Source: Epithemia pelagica
Taxonomy: Eukaryota; Bacillariophyta; Bacillariophyceae; Surirellales; Surirellaceae
Length of the DNA: 64,000 nucleotides
Assembly: GCA_946965045.2 (NCBI GenBank)
Contig: OX337242.1
Span: 2,356,001-2,420,000 of the forward strand
Direction of reading: 5' to 3'
Below the pieces are notes generated by a model that had not been told where the DNA came from, did no database searches, and worked only from the letters and a program-made list of their open reading frames with translations. Position numbers and translations under genes: made by a program. Below are positions 39,214-48,485 of this stretch, piece by piece; position 1 is the stretch's first letter, and each line of letters begins with the position of its first letter.

Positions 39214-42200
39214 TCAGAATAAAATCATCTGTGCCAGTCTTGTCCGCTCCGGACCAGTTTGAATCTTCGTAAGCAGGTCCGCTAAATTTGTCTTAGACGG
39301 TTCAAAAGCAATCTTGCATGTACCGTTTGCCACGTTTTCGCGTACAAAATGATACGCAACTGAATTCGATTTCTTGCGTAGTGTCGATTCCGGTAAGGAA
39401 CTGTTGTAGACCACAGACATATTGTCTACACGCACATGTGCATGTCCGTCCAATGGAATTCCCATCATCCTCATCTTGTATCGTAAGCCTTTCAGCATCT
39501 CCACCCCCACCTTGAGGGCCATAAATTCAGACCCAAACGTAGAAGTCTCAACGCTCGTTTGTTTCTTGCTATACCACGAGATGGGGGCTCGATTCAAGTA
39601 AATGAGCACACCTGTTCTGGAGCGTCGCGTCAAGAGATCTCCAGCATGGTCTGAATCGACGAAGACTGTCATTTGGACCGCTTTGCCTAATGGTTCGGGT
39701 GCATCTGGAGGAATTTCTTCAATGGCTCCAGGATAGAAACCTGTCCAGTCACTCGTTGGTTCATCACCAAGCTCAATATATGATGGATCCATGATGAGCC
39801 GTGAACGATCGTGTAGGTTGAGATAAGCAAACAGATGAAGCATTGCCTCCACATGCCCCTCTCTGGGCCCTGCCAAAAATCCAGCCAACATTGATACTTC
39901 TGCAGCGATGTCAATTCTTCCCAATTCGACAAGCCAGCGAAGCACACCCATTTGCTGTTGATAAAAGTTCATTAGCTGTGGATCACAATATGGTGTTGTG
40001 TCCAATTCAGGACGATACCCACTGGGCAACACACTTGGTGCTCTGGTTTTGAGTTTGCGGTCTTGATTTTCAAGCCATGAGACTACGTTCCGTATGGCTG
40101 CCTTTGCATATTTCTCTGAACTCAACGCCCAGCATCGTTGAGACACGTCATTATTGATATCGAACGTTTGTACTTGTGATCCCAGATAATATTTTGGAAT
40201 ACCAATCGAATCTGGTTTAAGTAGGTAGTGGTGGTCAAGCATTGTCAAAGATTCCATCGGCTTGTGCGAGATGACCAATATGTCGTCTGTATAGACGAAC
40301 AGCATTTCGTAGTAGCGTTCTCCATTTCCCTTTGTAGCTTGACGTAAATAACAGTCTGGATCTGCTCGACATGGGAAATAGCCCAAGTCCTCTTGCAGGG
40401 TAGTGGACAGGAGATCGCGCCAGGCATAAGCACTGGTCTTTAACCCATACAGGGCTTTTGTGATGATCGCAATCCGGCCTTGGTACTCGGTGCCAAATTC
40501 TAAACCGCATCTTGTACAGACCTTTTCAAGGCATGGAGCGTTCAGATAAGCTCCGGCAATATCAGCTGCTTGAATCTCTAATCCATTGAGAGCGGCCAGC
40601 ATGAATCCAATTCGGACACTCTCACGACTGACGACACTTGCGTATGTTGGTGCTTCGGGCTCTTCCGTCCTATGGCCTCCAGCCACATATCTGGCTTTTC
40701 GGGTGAAATCCATCTTGACATCAAAAACGATGTGACAAGGGATTACCTGATAGCCCACTGGTTCTTTGACACCGTCGTCCAGGATTTTGACGGCTGGAAA
40801 AATCTTGGACATCTCCAGTTTCAGGGCTTTACGCCAATAATCCGTACCAGTTTCACGATCAATCTGGAGAGCTCGTTCCACTGTTTTGGGCACCTCAATG
40901 CCGTATTTTTGAGATTGCCGCATGTACCTTGTAGTCTTTGCTGCTTTGATCAGCCTCGTTCTTCTTCGTAGAGTGAATGGGACCCACCATGCAAACGCGG
41001 GTTCTTTCTCTAGTTTGTTCGCAACAGCATACTCAGCGACTTCGATAGGATAGGATTCTTTGAGGTCCTTTAGGGCCTCCCAACTTGAGGAACCGTCCTT
41101 CCATTTAATACATAAGAACCAGCCTCTCGTCGTTTTCTTCTTGTGTTTTCGTCCATTCAATTCGAATTCGCCATCCGATATGGGCACAGCTGTCTTGTCA
41201 GCTTTGTGATCGGTGATTTCCTCCACCATACGATACAAATTGCCCTCATCATCGAGTTGCTCGTAAATATTTTCGGCAATAAGATTTGCCGCATATGACT
41301 GTACATGCCCATCGTCGAATTCAACTTCATAGAGGGTCGTATCCAGATAGGGATTCGTTGAGGCATGTCCGACGACCCGACCCTCTGCGTCTCGTTTCCT
41401 TCTTCTAACCGTCCCCTTTCGTTGATCGTCGCCAAGAGGCAGCATAACTTTAGCAGAAATGAGTTTATCGTATGCATCGGGTGCATAGGCATCGGCTTCT
41501 GGCATCCGAACATCTGGTTGTTCGTCATCTTCGTAGGCCTCAAAAGTAGGCGTGTCAGCCTCATTATCATCTTCATCAGCAATGGGGATACCGGCCATTC
41601 TATTCCCAAGGGCAGCTTTCAGGTTTTCCATATATAAAGCCTGCTGAGCTTTGTGTGCGTCATCCATTTGTGATTCTCGGTGGATTGGCCATACGGAGGT
41701 TCGATGAACTATCTTTCCTTTGTCAGTTAAGACTTTGGCGCACATTGCCTGACCGACGGTATGACTTGGTCCCAGCCAGCGGCCCAATTTGCGACCCTCA
41801 AAGCCAGGGTTACTATACCAAACAAAATCGAACCATCGATGTTCAACGAGGTGGGAAATATCTGGCGTATCGCCAGTGAGTTGTTGAATGGGCGGCCCAT
41901 TCACATTGCTTCCAAAACTCGTGTGGGAGCGTCGTTCCGCCATTAGCATGAGACAATGGTCCCACAATACAGCTGGTGCGTTACTACGCCTCATTTCTCG
42001 TCGGTAGAGGCGCTTCAATTCTCTGATATTGGCCTCAGCCAGGTTTTGGTTTGGAGTCCAGGCTTCCACAGGTTTAATGCGGCATCCGTATTTGTGAGCT
42101 ACCTTCCGAAATTCTTGCGAGGTTAATTCTGGCGCGTTGTCAGGGATGATATGATTGAAAATGCCGTAACTGTCGAAGACAGATGGTAACGTTGTCGGAG

Positions 42201-43194
42201 CGTCGCTTTTCTTTCGCATAGGGACGAAATGGACCCAGCCAAAGTCGGTGGCAAAAATCTGCCCGCATGTATGTTGATCCAGTGATTTCGTCTCAGAAAA
42301 CAGTGTATCGGTGTACACATCTGCTCTCAGTCGGCGATGCCGCAGTTGGTATGCCGTGTGTTTCAAACGGCGACTCCCTCCTTGATCAGTAAACTCTCGG
42401 ACACCCAACTGTGTCGTCTGCTGGAATGTCCGCTCAGCGCTAGGAAGTCCAATACTCCATCGTTGTGCCAATTCATCTGGACGTATTGTCCCCTTTCGCC
42501 TATGTCCAATATCTGATACGTGGACATGAATGGCGCGATTATTCACTCGTAGTGTCTTTGTCATTGCAAGGTTGATCGTCCGCTCACGCTTTTCTTCTGA
42601 GGCGTTCACTTGTACTGAATCCCGGAGTGCCCTTTCATCAACGTCAGGTGTTGAGTCATTCGGCTGCCATTCGGGTCTTTCATTTGTCATGTCGATTCGG
42701 CAAGAAGGATCTATTGTTTCAATCTCTTCTTTCGTGGGCTTGCGCGTACAGAATTGGCTTAGAACGCCAACAAGATCGAGTGGAATGCGCAATTCGCCCA
42801 GTTCGTTGTCCCTTGCAATGATACTGTGGGATCGTTGGGTTCGGTCCCCTGCTTTCAAGTATTTCAACGGCACATCGTTGACTTCAATACCGGCCTCCCT
42901 CATTTGATTCGGATTAAGGAGGCATTTGTCTTTTAATTGTGGTAGATGTAGAGCTTGATGAAAATAAAGAAGGAACGTTTGGCCTGTTTCCTGGTCGTCA
43001 TATGCCAATACACCAGTAATTACACCGGCCTCTTTAATCTTGCCAAGACTCTCAACAAAACCACTGACATCAGCCGTATCTGTTTGATACAGAACATAGC
43101 ATTCAGATCCCAGACAGCATGTATCCGCATGACTGTCGAGCTCACACCTGATTAGGGGAACTGAGATCTCACGAGAAGTTGTCGCAGACATCAC
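39214..43194 (-). CDS. Copia Pol polyprotein (protease-integrase-RT-RNase H)
   Basis: 1326 codons. Domains in order: aspartic protease with D-S-H-A-D-T near residue 20; integrase core with Asp in P-D-N-A-P-E-L near 352 and Glu in L-A-E-A-N-I-R-E-L about 35 residues later; a linker with a chromo-like stretch (W-K-D-G-S-S-S-W-E-A-L) near 700; RT with F-V-Y-T-D-D-I-L near 968; RNase H with V-D-S-D-H-A-G-D near 1175. The order integrase before RT is diagnostic of Copia. An ATG lies two codons in, but the frame is also continuous with gag, separated only by TGA-C (stop at 43201-43203), so a Gag-Pol fusion by readthrough is possible. No inactivating lesion is seen. Confidence 0.92.
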   Translation of the reverse strand: MMSATTSREISVPLIRCELDSHADTCCLGSECYVLYQTDTADVSGFVESLGKIKEAGVITGVLAYDDQETGQTFLLYFHQALHLPQLKDKCLLNPNQMREAGIEVNDVPLKYLKAGDRTQRSHSIIARDNELGELRIPLDLVGVLSQFCTRKPTKEEIETIDPSCRIDMTNERPEWQPNDSTPDVDERALRDSVQVNASEEKRERTINLAMTKTLRVNNRAIHVHVSDIGHRRKGTIRPDELAQRWSIGLPSAERTFQQTTQLGVREFTDQGGSRRLKHTAYQLRHRRLRADVYTDTLFSETKSLDQHTCGQIFATDFGWVHFVPMRKKSDAPTTLPSVFDSYGIFNHIIPDNAPELTSQEFRKVAHKYGCRIKPVEAWTPNQNLAEANIRELKRLYRREMRRSNAPAVLWDHCLMLMAERRSHTSFGSNVNGPPIQQLTGDTPDISHLVEHRWFDFVWYSNPGFEGRKLGRWLGPSHTVGQAMCAKVLTDKGKIVHRTSVWPIHRESQMDDAHKAQQALYMENLKAALGNRMAGIPIADEDDNEADTPTFEAYEDDEQPDVRMPEADAYAPDAYDKLISAKVMLPLGDDQRKGTVRRRKRDAEGRVVGHASTNPYLDTTLYEVEFDDGHVQSYAANLIAENIYEQLDDEGNLYRMVEEITDHKADKTAVPISDGEFELNGRKHKKKTTRGWFLCIKWKDGSSSWEALKDLKESYPIEVAEYAVANKLEKEPAFAWWVPFTLRRRTRLIKAAKTTRYMRQSQKYGIEVPKTVERALQIDRETGTDYWRKALKLEMSKIFPAVKILDDGVKEPVGYQVIPCHIVFDVKMDFTRKARYVAGGHRTEEPEAPTYASVVSRESVRIGFMLAALNGLEIQAADIAGAYLNAPCLEKVCTRCGLEFGTEYQGRIAIITKALYGLKTSAYAWRDLLSTTLQEDLGYFPCRADPDCYLRQATKGNGERYYEMLFVYTDDILVISHKPMESLTMLDHHYLLKPDSIGIPKYYLGSQVQTFDINNDVSQRCWALSSEKYAKAAIRNVVSWLENQDRKLKTRAPSVLPSGYRPELDTTPYCDPQLMNFYQQQMGVLRWLVELGRIDIAAEVSMLAGFLAGPREGHVEAMLHLFAYLNLHDRSRLIMDPSYIELGDEPTSDWTGFYPGAIEEIPPDAPEPLGKAVQMTVFVDSDHAGDLLTRRSRTGVLIYLNRAPISWYSKKQTSVETSTFGSEFMALKVGVEMLKGLRYKMRMMGIPLDGHAHVRVDNMSVVYNSSLPESTLRKKSNSVAYHFVRENVANGTCKIAFEPSKTNLADLLTKIQTGPERTRLAQMILF

Positions 43195-43200
43195 ACTGTG

Positions 43201-44628
43201 TCAAACGCTTCTCCTTTTACGTTGGCTCATGATAGCGCCGACACCCTTTGTGTCGTTATCGTGGCTCTCAGACGATTCATCCGTAATGTCGGGTGTTTCG
43301 TCTCCATCATTTTGACGAGGCTTCTTGTTGGGCTTGCTGGAAATAGCCCCAACTCCTCTTCGTTTATCACGCTTTTCTCTGGCGTCGCGTACTCGTTGAC
43401 GTTCCTCGCCACTGAGCTTAGCCCATTCGTTGGGTTTATAATAGCGGTCTGTTATTTCTTTCTCTTTCTTGTTTTCATTTTTCTTATTATTCTTTCCACC
43501 ACCTTTGTTGGGCGTGGAAGTAGATACACCAGAGATTCTTGCTTGTTTCCGACTTGCTGCGCTATAGGAAACCTTGCTATCAAGGACTTCCGCAAGGAAA
43601 TTTGACGCATTCTCAAAGGTAGAGCGCAGAAATGGTGTTGCCAGGATTTGATTCTTGGCACTCTCAAGGCGAGAGTCAGAAGTTCCTGTCATCAGGATTC
43701 TCACCTTTCGCTCTTCGCTTACGGTCTCTCCTGTTGATTCGAGATCCGTAAATGCTCGTTGGAGAGTTTCGATGTAACGCTCGTACGTGTAGTTACGCTT
43801 GGACCCGTCATAATAGGTGCTCTCAAGGATTTGATCAGCCTTAGCCCGAAGACGTGACTGAAAGGCATCACCGAGATAGTGGGATTTGAGAGCTAAATAA
43901 GCGGCTCGTCCATTGCGGGTGCGTGCAAAAGACATCACCCAACCCCAGCCAGGGCCATCATGTGTAACATGGCGGATCGTCTCCCATACAGCAACCATGT
44001 CCGTTGTAGCTGTTGGGCCTTCATGTGAAGCTCGACGAATCATCTCGGAGAGAATAGTTGGTGTTCCAAAGCCATTCGGATCAGTTGCTTCTGGTTCGAC
44101 AACAGGATTTGCTCGTACATATGCGGCAAGTGGAATGCCACTCACTCCACGTTTGCGTTCGAAGTAATTGTCCAAATCCTCTAGGACAACTCGAATATTG
44201 TCTACACTGGTGAGTTTCCCAGGTAGTTCGACATCATTATCGTATTCGTCTTCAGCTTCCTTGAATCGATAGAGTAGAGTCAGGTCATTCATCGTTGGCG
44301 GAACCGCAGCGAAGGTGCGGTTTATTTTCCCGATATGCACGATATAATAACGAAGCATCTTCAGTTTCTTCTCGACCAGGTGTCCAATGAGCACTCCTGG
44401 ATTAGCAATCATTGCTGGCACACCAGCTGGATCTGGGTTCGGGATGAGGCCACCTGGTTTACGGGCATTGGTACAAATTTCAGCGACATCTGCTTCGCTA
44501 AGAGCCTCAAAATCATAGGCGGAGGTTAGACCTTGCCCGTTGATTGCAGTACGAACTGCTGGATCAGTAATCCCCAATACAACGTCCATGTAGACGTTGA
44601 GCAGTTGCATAGGATTGGCGGCTGCCAT
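43201..44628 (-). CDS. Copia Gag protein
   Basis: 475 codons starting at an ATG. The N-terminal 350 residues are helical and capsid-like. The C-terminus is Lys/Arg/Asn-rich with E-W-A-K-L-S-G-E-E-R-Q-R-V, a segment I associate with diatom CoDi Gag proteins. No CCHC zinc knuckle is seen; the basic tail may replace it for RNA binding. The TGA stop is followed directly by CAC, and the pol frame continues in the same register. Confidence 0.85.
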   Translation of the reverse strand: MAAANPMQLLNVYMDVVLGITDPAVRTAINGQGLTSAYDFEALSEADVAEICTNARKPGGLIPNPDPAGVPAMIANPGVLIGHLVEKKLKMLRYYIVHIGKINRTFAAVPPTMNDLTLLYRFKEAEDEYDNDVELPGKLTSVDNIRVVLEDLDNYFERKRGVSGIPLAAYVRANPVVEPEATDPNGFGTPTILSEMIRRASHEGPTATTDMVAVWETIRHVTHDGPGWGWVMSFARTRNGRAAYLALKSHYLGDAFQSRLRAKADQILESTYYDGSKRNYTYERYIETLQRAFTDLESTGETVSEERKVRILMTGTSDSRLESAKNQILATPFLRSTFENASNFLAEVLDSKVSYSAASRKQARISGVSTSTPNKGGGKNNKKNENKKEKEITDRYYKPNEWAKLSGEERQRVRDAREKRDKRRGVGAISSKPNKKPRQNDGDETPDITDESSESHDNDTKGVGAIMSQRKRRSV

Positions 44629-45070
44629 GGTTGCGAGGATTCTTTGTCTTTTTCGGACTCGTTCAGACTTTCCAGCGAAGTGAGGTTTTCTTCTTCTTTG
44701 GGGAATTTACACGTCATGGTCTCAGTTCTACTTGCGAGCGTGCGGTAGAATCGGAGTTGGAGAGCTTGCATGGTGTGCTAGGACGGCGCACGTCATTTAA
44801 GTAATGAACATGTCCGTATAGCTTCATCCCCAACGGCAGGATGTTCGGCGCGTCCGCCATTGCCCGGTGTGTGCGCATACGCGGACCACACACCACATTC
44901 ATCCATCTCGAGCCCCGTTGCAGGCGAGATATTAGTGAGATGAACGGGAGTACAGGTGTCCAACCTTGGGCAGTCATTCTTCCAAGCGAATGATCTAGAT
45001 ATTTCGCGACCTTCCCAGGCCATGGTGGGTATAGCATCTCATTAGTTATTGCATTGGGTCTGATAAACCA

Positions 45071-45182
45071 AATTACGATCGTGCGTCTAAGTGAAAAACT
45101 GAAATAGTGAGCTCTAAGCTACGCGTCCCTCATGGGTTAGCTACTCGCCCAAAATTCGCTTAATATCAGTCGCCTTTCTTGG
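45071..45182 (-). repeat. 5' LTR of the Copia element (112 bp)
   Basis: Identical to the 3' LTR. It carries whatever promoter drives the element. On its inner side the minus strand reads TGGTTTATCAGACCC, a likely tRNA primer-binding site. Confidence 0.88.
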
Positions 45183-45187
45183 CATCA
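45183..45187. repeat. Target-site duplication CATCA (right)
   Basis: The second copy of the 5-bp duplicate created by Copia insertion. Confidence 0.85.
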
Positions 45188-45372
45188 CTGGATAAATATG
45201 TCCACCCGCATATTCATTGATGATCTTGATGAGCTCCGTGATTTGAGCTGTCTTGCCGGCATCAGCGTCGCAGCAGAAGTGCGCAAAGCAGCCTTTCGTC
45301 GACAAATCATCCTCGGAGAGGAACAACCGGAATGTTGAGAACGTGTAGCTAAAACGGTTGGAGACACTGTCT
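45188..45372 (-). pseudogene. Crinkler/RHS-like gene, 5' fragment upstream of the Copia insertion
   Basis: About 60 minus-strand codons with C-C-D-A-D-A-G-K-T and E-Y-A-G-G-H-I-Y-P-V, resembling the C-terminal part of a Crinkler-RHS NTPase module. It reads directly into the 38893 fragment when the element is ignored. Its own 5' end is missing: at 45373 the sequence switches abruptly to the ARM-gene duplicate. Confidence 0.6.
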
Positions 45373-46500
45373 ACGCTGCGAGTGTACAGGTGCTCACCAC
45401 AACCGCGAATGATACTGCTTTGAAAGCACTGTTGAATGCTGCCAAGGTACCAGAACTCCAAAGTTTGGCGCTCCCTTCATTGCACCGAATTGTCCGGAGA
45501 AAAGCTCCAAAGCACAAGAGCAAAATGCTTGTGCTTCTTTCCAATGACTCTCTGATGAGGCCCGGTGGATCCGACAGAGACATGGATGGATCTCGCAGCA
45601 TTACAGAAGTTCAAACGGCCCGACTCGTGGAATCTCTCTGCCGATCCACTTCAGTGAATGAACCGTGTCACTCAAATCTAATGGATGCTCTGACCTCCAT
45701 GTCACTTTCGTCTTCTGCCGCTGTTCGGTATTGGGCGGCCAAGGCCTTTCAAGGTCAGGCCATTGACAAACTCAACTAATTCTTCCTCGCGCGGACACCG
45801 GCCATGCTCCGATCAATTGTGATGCTGGTAAAAGACCCTGTGGGACGCGTACGTGAGAAAGCGACATTGGTTGTCTCGCAATTGGCTTCGCAACGAATGA
45901 ATGCCAAATTGCTGAGATATAATTACCAGCTCTTGGAAGCTCTCTTGCTCAATGCACGTATTCGCTGCACCAGCAGCAAACGTCCGTCCCCCATGTCCAA
46001 GACCAGTACACCTCCCACAGTGGCAGCGCGTCTCTCTGTGCAAGGTATCTTAACATTGGCTAGCCAAGAACCGTCACGAGAGCGCATTGCCAAGTATAAG
46101 AATTGCGTGGCGACACTTGCTGCTTATGGTGTCTCGCAAGATGGCGATGTGGAGCTCCGAAAGGCCGCCTTGCATGGTGTGATTATGCTTGCACACCTCT
46201 TGTAACATGATTTGACAGTGATCTAAGAATAAATGTATGCATATGGATGTTGGTGCTTCTCGAGATGTGCCCTTGTTCTCTTTCCGGAGATCGAATCTAT
46301 CTCATGACACGGAAAGGGGTTTTAGGCACATGCAGACACTAATTTGACCCTTTAGTTACATGATCATGATGGTATAACGTCTGTGCATGATATCGAAGGG
46401 ATACCAGTAGTGTCGTTCCAAAACTCGCCGGATAACTTTACTCGGCGACGTCGTCCCTTGTAGATATACAAAGTCCCTGTCAAAAACTTTACCTTGGTCC
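45373..46500 (+). pseudogene. Duplicated fragment of the ARM-repeat gene (pseudogene)
   Basis: An inverted copy of 27770-28897. The coding part (45373-46205) matches the last third of the ARM-repeat protein with a handful of substitutions (for example Lys/Asn and Asn/Asp). A premature TAA at 45777-45779 replaces a Gln codon (D-K-L-N then stop). The rest carries the spacer and the end of the Tudor-like gene in reverse. There is no start codon or 5' part, so it cannot make the full protein. Confidence 0.85.
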
Positions 46501-46606
46501 TATTTCATACCAACAAGATGATTTCCACCGGTCTACCTACTCGCTTAACGGGCGCAGAGGAAGTATTCTAGTTCTCGTGCAATGGATGTAGGTTTTATTG
46601 ATTATT
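46501..46606 (+). repeat. 100-bp direct repeat, right copy
   Basis: Starts TATTTCATACCAACAAGATG right at the end of the ARM-gene duplicate. It matches 37931-38033 in the same orientation, with a small insertion after AAGATGAT. Confidence 0.7.
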
Positions 46607-46676
46607 GTGGCCTGTTTTACCGTGTTCTCGATTTGATGGTATGTTTTCTTCGTGATGTATTTTATCCGCTGGTCCT

Positions 46677-47849
46677 TTATGACTTCAACTGTGCTCCTTC
46701 TAAAGTGCTGGCATTGTATTCCACAGCTATCTGAAATCCACTCTCGCCATTCCTTGTCTGAGACTCAAGAAAATATCTCACCCATTCCCATGGAAGACCC
46801 CCGTAGTATCTCATGACCCACAACGTGTTTCCGAATTCCAAATAGGAAACGTTGAACTTGTTGTCACCACTGCCACCATTCATATGAATCATGGCTGCTT
46901 TCGGCGCATTTTCAACAAGCTTTGTTCCATCCCCGTGCCAGCGCCAAAAATTGTCGGCTCGGTGCAAATTCCACTGTTGGGGAAGGTACACAAAGAGGTC
47001 TGGGCGAACATCGGAAAGTCTCCGCAGTACAAACTGATCATCAATCTCATCGTCACTAGCAGAAATATTCGAATAGGCCTTGTTAACCAATTTCCAAAAG
47101 TTTTGCCGTCTCATTTGTTCCAAGTTGAATACTCCAAACCCTGAGCAATTGGCATCTCCCCACTGCAATATACTCGTGGTATTCCGATGTCGCCATAGGT
47201 CTGCCAAATTAGACAATACCGCAGTATCGGTATCCATATAGACCACATGCTTCACGGTTGGTGGCAAAACGTCAAAGGCAAATAGGCGAAACATGGCACC
47301 AATGGTATGATACGTCCTCAGTTGTTTGTTGGTGGTCTGTTCGAAAATAGTTTGCCACTTTGCCTTGTGAGACTCCACATCGTAGCTCTTGATATGAATC
47401 GGATTTCTCGTCACAAAGTCACGTAATCCCATTGCATCGAATCTTGAATGAATCGCTTTGTAGGCTGGGTCGTCCGTCATGATATGAATGGTCATCCCAC
47501 AATCCAATGGCGCATTCTGCAAGGTTGATTTCAAGGAAGCAGAAAACTCATCCAGAGAGTCTTGATTGTCTCCACTAATTGTGTATAGAACCTGAACCTC
47601 ATCGTCGAGGGGACATGTCAAGGTTTTGCTTTCCAATGTCGCAAGAGTCCTCTCGATATCGTGATTGAAAGCTCCAAGATACAGATTGACCGTCGTGACC
47701 AGACCAAACCCAATCAACAACACAAAAAATATTCCGACAACAGAAGACATGGAATTGCGACGACTTGGCTTCATTTTCATATTCCAGTTCTTGAACACTC
47801 TGCTTGGGTATCTTTGGTTCGAGGTTGTTGGATTCATTTTATGGCCCAT
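46677..47849 (-). CDS. GT8-like type II membrane glycosyltransferase
   Basis: 390 residues starting at an ATG. A short basic cytoplasmic N-terminus is followed by one membrane anchor (about residues 37-57, F-F-V-L-L-I-G-F-G-L), the classic Golgi type II layout. The catalytic region has V-Y-M-D-T-D-T-A-V-L near residue 200, the DxD metal/nucleotide-sugar site. N-x-S/T sites are present in the lumenal part. Spacing and motifs resemble family GT8 (glycogenin, xylosyl- and galacturonosyltransferases). Donor and acceptor cannot be inferred. It is intact and flanked by repeats on both sides. Confidence 0.8.
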   Translation of the reverse strand: MGHKMNPTTSNQRYPSRVFKNWNMKMKPSRRNSMSSVVGIFFVLLIGFGLVTTVNLYLGAFNHDIERTLATLESKTLTCPLDDEVQVLYTISGDNQDSLDEFSASLKSTLQNAPLDCGMTIHIMTDDPAYKAIHSRFDAMGLRDFVTRNPIHIKSYDVESHKAKWQTIFEQTTNKQLRTYHTIGAMFRLFAFDVLPPTVKHVVYMDTDTAVLSNLADLWRHRNTTSILQWGDANCSGFGVFNLEQMRRQNFWKLVNKAYSNISASDDEIDDQFVLRRLSDVRPDLFVYLPQQWNLHRADNFWRWHGDGTKLVENAPKAAMIHMNGGSGDNKFNVSYLEFGNTLWVMRYYGGLPWEWVRYFLESQTRNGESGFQIAVEYNASTLEGAQLKS

Positions 47850-48137
47850 GCATGTAAGTTGGGGAAATCATCTGGCGCCAAATTGATCTGTCCTGTATGG
47901 GCGGTGGTGCTTCAGCTGTTGGTTGCTGTAGTCGTGTGTGTGTGTGCGCGCCATGGTTCATGGTTGGTGGGCATGGAGTGAACAGCCGAGTTCGGCTACG
48001 GGGGGTCCGCGCTTTTCGCCAATTCCACGCACTGACAGCGTCCGTGGGGTAAGAATCACATTGGCAGAATGTCCGTTCATGGCCCAATTTACTGTAGCAA
48101 ACAGTCTACATTCCACATGTGTACACATAAACCAATC
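47850..48137. other. Spacer before the full-length DIRS-type element
   Basis: Upstream region of the glycosyltransferase, with a short GT microsatellite near 47935. No gene seen. Confidence 0.4.
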
Positions 48138-48351
48138 CCGCATCGTACCGCTCCGGTCAAGAAGGGACCGACGGACGAACGCAGAGAAGACATCGATCCC
48201 AACGAGTACTCAGGTCGAGAGAGTTCGTTGGGACAGTCATTTGAATGACTGTCCCAACAAAAGTTCAGCAATCATAAATTGTTGGAAAGAAGAAGGTGCG
48301 CAGTCATCAAGGATTTGATCACCCATTGATTCTGTGTATTCTGCTTCTTTC
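48138..48351 (+). repeat. Split repeat A1
   Basis: A 214-bp repeat identical to A2 at 56561-56774. It contains a perfect hairpin at 48227-48258 with 15-bp arms (GTTGGGACAGTCATT and its complement) and a 2-base loop. Confidence 0.9.
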
Positions 48352-48418
48352 TCTTCGGTTTTCTTGTTTTCCTCCCTGTTCGGCCGTGCCATCCACCTCA
48401 TTCGTGTCATCGTTTCTC

Positions 48419-48473
48419 ATGAAGTTTGAGTGGGGAAGTACTCCGGATTCTTCTCCTTCTGTGGGGTCGTCAG
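48419..48473 (+). CDS. Leader exon of spliced recombinase mRNA (copy 2)
   Basis: ATG plus 17 further codons (M-K-F-E-W ... P-S-V-G-S-S) and the first base of codon 19, followed by GTGAGT. It differs from the copy 1 leader at only a few residues. The phase-1 donor fits the phase-1 acceptor at 54544, giving a Glu codon at the junction. Unspliced, it may instead be the start of Gag if the register changes at the G run at 48488-48497. Confidence 0.6.
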
Positions 48474-48485
48474 GTGAGTCTGTGA

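Larger units (their letters stand above)
38899..45182 (-). mobile_element. Complete Copia (CoDi-like) LTR retrotransposon
   Basis: A 6.3-kb element on the minus strand with identical 112-bp LTRs, a 5-bp target duplication, a primer-binding-like TGGTTTATCAGACC next to the 5' LTR and a purine tract TTTTGAGGGGA next to the 3' LTR. Gag and pol are both intact. Identical LTRs point to a recent insertion. It has landed inside the Crinkler-like gene. The LTRs are unusually short and do not begin TG or end CA. Confidence 0.92.
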
